Shown one piece after another: positions 62,870 through 64,000 of a stretch of DNA of 64,000 nucleotides; positions within the stretch are counted from its first letter, which is position 1; the number at the start of each line of letters is the position of its first letter. The notes under the pieces are model-generated. The model did not search any database and had not been told where the DNA came from. It worked only from the letters and a program-made list of their open reading frames with translations. The translations under genes were made by a program, and so were the position numbers. Location: NCBI GenBank assembly GCA_036850595.1, contig CM072154.1, positions 10,857,330 through 10,921,329 of the forward strand, read 5' to 3'. The DNA comes from Rhyacichthys aspro (taxonomy: Eukaryota > Chordata > Actinopteri > Gobiiformes > Rhyacichthyidae).

Positions 62870-64000
62870 ATTGGTTTCGTTTATTTATAAATACAGTTTC
62901 ATATACATTGTGAGTCTTCCAAATAGAAGACAACAAAAAGGCATCAAGGCATTATTCTGATATCTTAACTCATCACCATCAGCAACCACCAACAACATCC
63001 AAATGGGACTTGCCTGACAAGATGAGTGGCAAGTGAAGGGAATTTAAAGTCTGTCAGTTGACTGCTTCCTGTAATGCTGGCAACAATTACAGGAAGGGCA
63101 TAAGGCCATTCAAGAAAAAGTTACAAATCATTACAAAAGTATTTTCAACACAGCATGTCAACATATACCAACAACCCTTTGTATTTAAGAATACCTTGAA
63201 ATTCAAGAGAGAAAGCCTATTGTCTCCTAAACAGTTGAAACACAAATTGCACCTTGATAATTAAAAGCCCCATATGAATCTATGGCTGTACACTAAAGGC
63301 TTTTCAAATCCTTGGATTATAGGCCAGCTAAGCTTGATTCAAATAGGATCCACAAACTACTACACTTCAACAATAACATCAGTCATCTTCTGACCAATTT
63401 ACACCAACGCAACTGAACTAGTAATTACAATCCTGAGGTCATCTGGAGAAAAAGTTCATGATTCAAAAATTATCAAGTTTACGTCCACACAACAGTTATG
63501 AACTTATGGCTTCCATCTGATCACATATTTCCTTTGAATCTATAAACAGGTTATTGCCTGATGTATCCTAATTCCTAATATAACAAATTCCTATTTTGTA
63601 TATCAACACAGTTCTTTGAAACTGATGTCTTATGATGAAGAACTAAAGCATTAGAGCCAAGGCCAAAAATAAATGTGTCCTAATACTGATGAAAAAGCAC
63701 TACAAAAGTCAATCTTCTCTATGTAGGTTTGTTTTTAAACTTTGATGCACAACACCAACCAGGAACCAGCTAATAATACACCATCAAGCCCACAAAACTG
63801 CTCCTTAATATACTCCACAGGCTATAAGCAATCTGCAGTGTACTTTTGATTGTTGACCTATAGTACTAAACTTAATGTAATCAAGTAAGAAGCATTCGAA
63901 ATTGGAACACATGTTATCTAATTACATTTTAAAATGACACATCATTGCAATTTCTGAGATTATAAAGCAATTAAAAATTTAACACAACTTGGTACACCCA
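62870..64000 (-). other. Possible 3' UTR of the next minus-strand gene
   Basis: AT-rich sequence of 1.1 kb with no long ORF. On the minus strand an AATAAA lies near 62880-62886, at the left border. This would fit the end of a transcript that comes in from beyond the right edge. In human, TMEM189 (PEDS1) lies directly upstream of UBE2V1 in the same orientation, so its orthologue is a reasonable candidate. No coding sequence supports this in the window. Confidence 0.3.

Noticed and set aside
1..64000. Transposons, CRISPR arrays, tRNA, rRNA, viral insertions
   Set aside because: I looked for terminal repeats, transposase or reverse-transcriptase motifs, cloverleaf-type RNA genes and regularly spaced repeats and recognised none. 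Degenerate transposon remnants in the AT-rich gaps cannot be excluded without a repeat library.

Overview
The window is vertebrate nuclear DNA, most likely from a ray-finned (teleost) fish. The genes are split by GT-AG introns, many only about 80 to 500 bases long. The proteins are unmistakable vertebrate families, no bacterial features are present, and intergenic DNA is AT-rich with simple microsatellites. Species cannot be named from the sequence alone. A percomorph-type compact genome is a guess.

Layout, left to right, with every recognised gene on the minus strand: (1) 1-629, the 5' part of a thyrotropin-releasing hormone receptor (trhr), cut by the left edge; (2) 2197-3965, ocstamp, a DC-STAMP family cell-fusion membrane protein; (3) 5210-9917, slc13a3, the Na+/dicarboxylate cotransporter NaDC3, with twelve exons read, one boundary unresolved; (4) 12314-13965, a small single-V-domain membrane protein resembling CD83, with a lysine inside its membrane segment; (5) 18649-19540, tcf15 (paraxis, bHLH); (6) 23484-24170, srxn1 (sulfiredoxin); (7) 31753-35793, scrt2 (Scratch zinc-finger repressor); (8) 56267-57911, slc52a3 (riboflavin transporter); (9) 60126-62331, ube2v1 (ubiquitin-conjugating enzyme variant). 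The right edge, 62.87-64 kb, looks like the 3' UTR of another minus-strand gene.

The order tcf15-srxn1-scrt2-slc52a3 is that of human 20p13, ocstamp-slc13a3 that of human 20q13.12, and ube2v1 lies on human 20q13.13. The window is therefore a fish version of the human chromosome 20 linkage group, with a TRH receptor attached (the human TRHR is on the paralogous 8q). The genes do not form one pathway: hormone receptor, cell fusion, metabolite transport, immune-type receptor, somite and neural transcription factors, peroxiredoxin repair, vitamin uptake and K63 ubiquitin chains.

The largest gene-free stretches flank scrt2 (24.3-31.7 kb and 36.2-56.2 kb). They hold no convincing genes but several GC-balanced, low-repeat blocks with homeodomain- and POU-like motifs, as expected of a developmental regulator's enhancer landscape. 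One possible unrecognised exon lies at 54588-54818. I found no clear transposon, CRISPR array, tRNA or rRNA.
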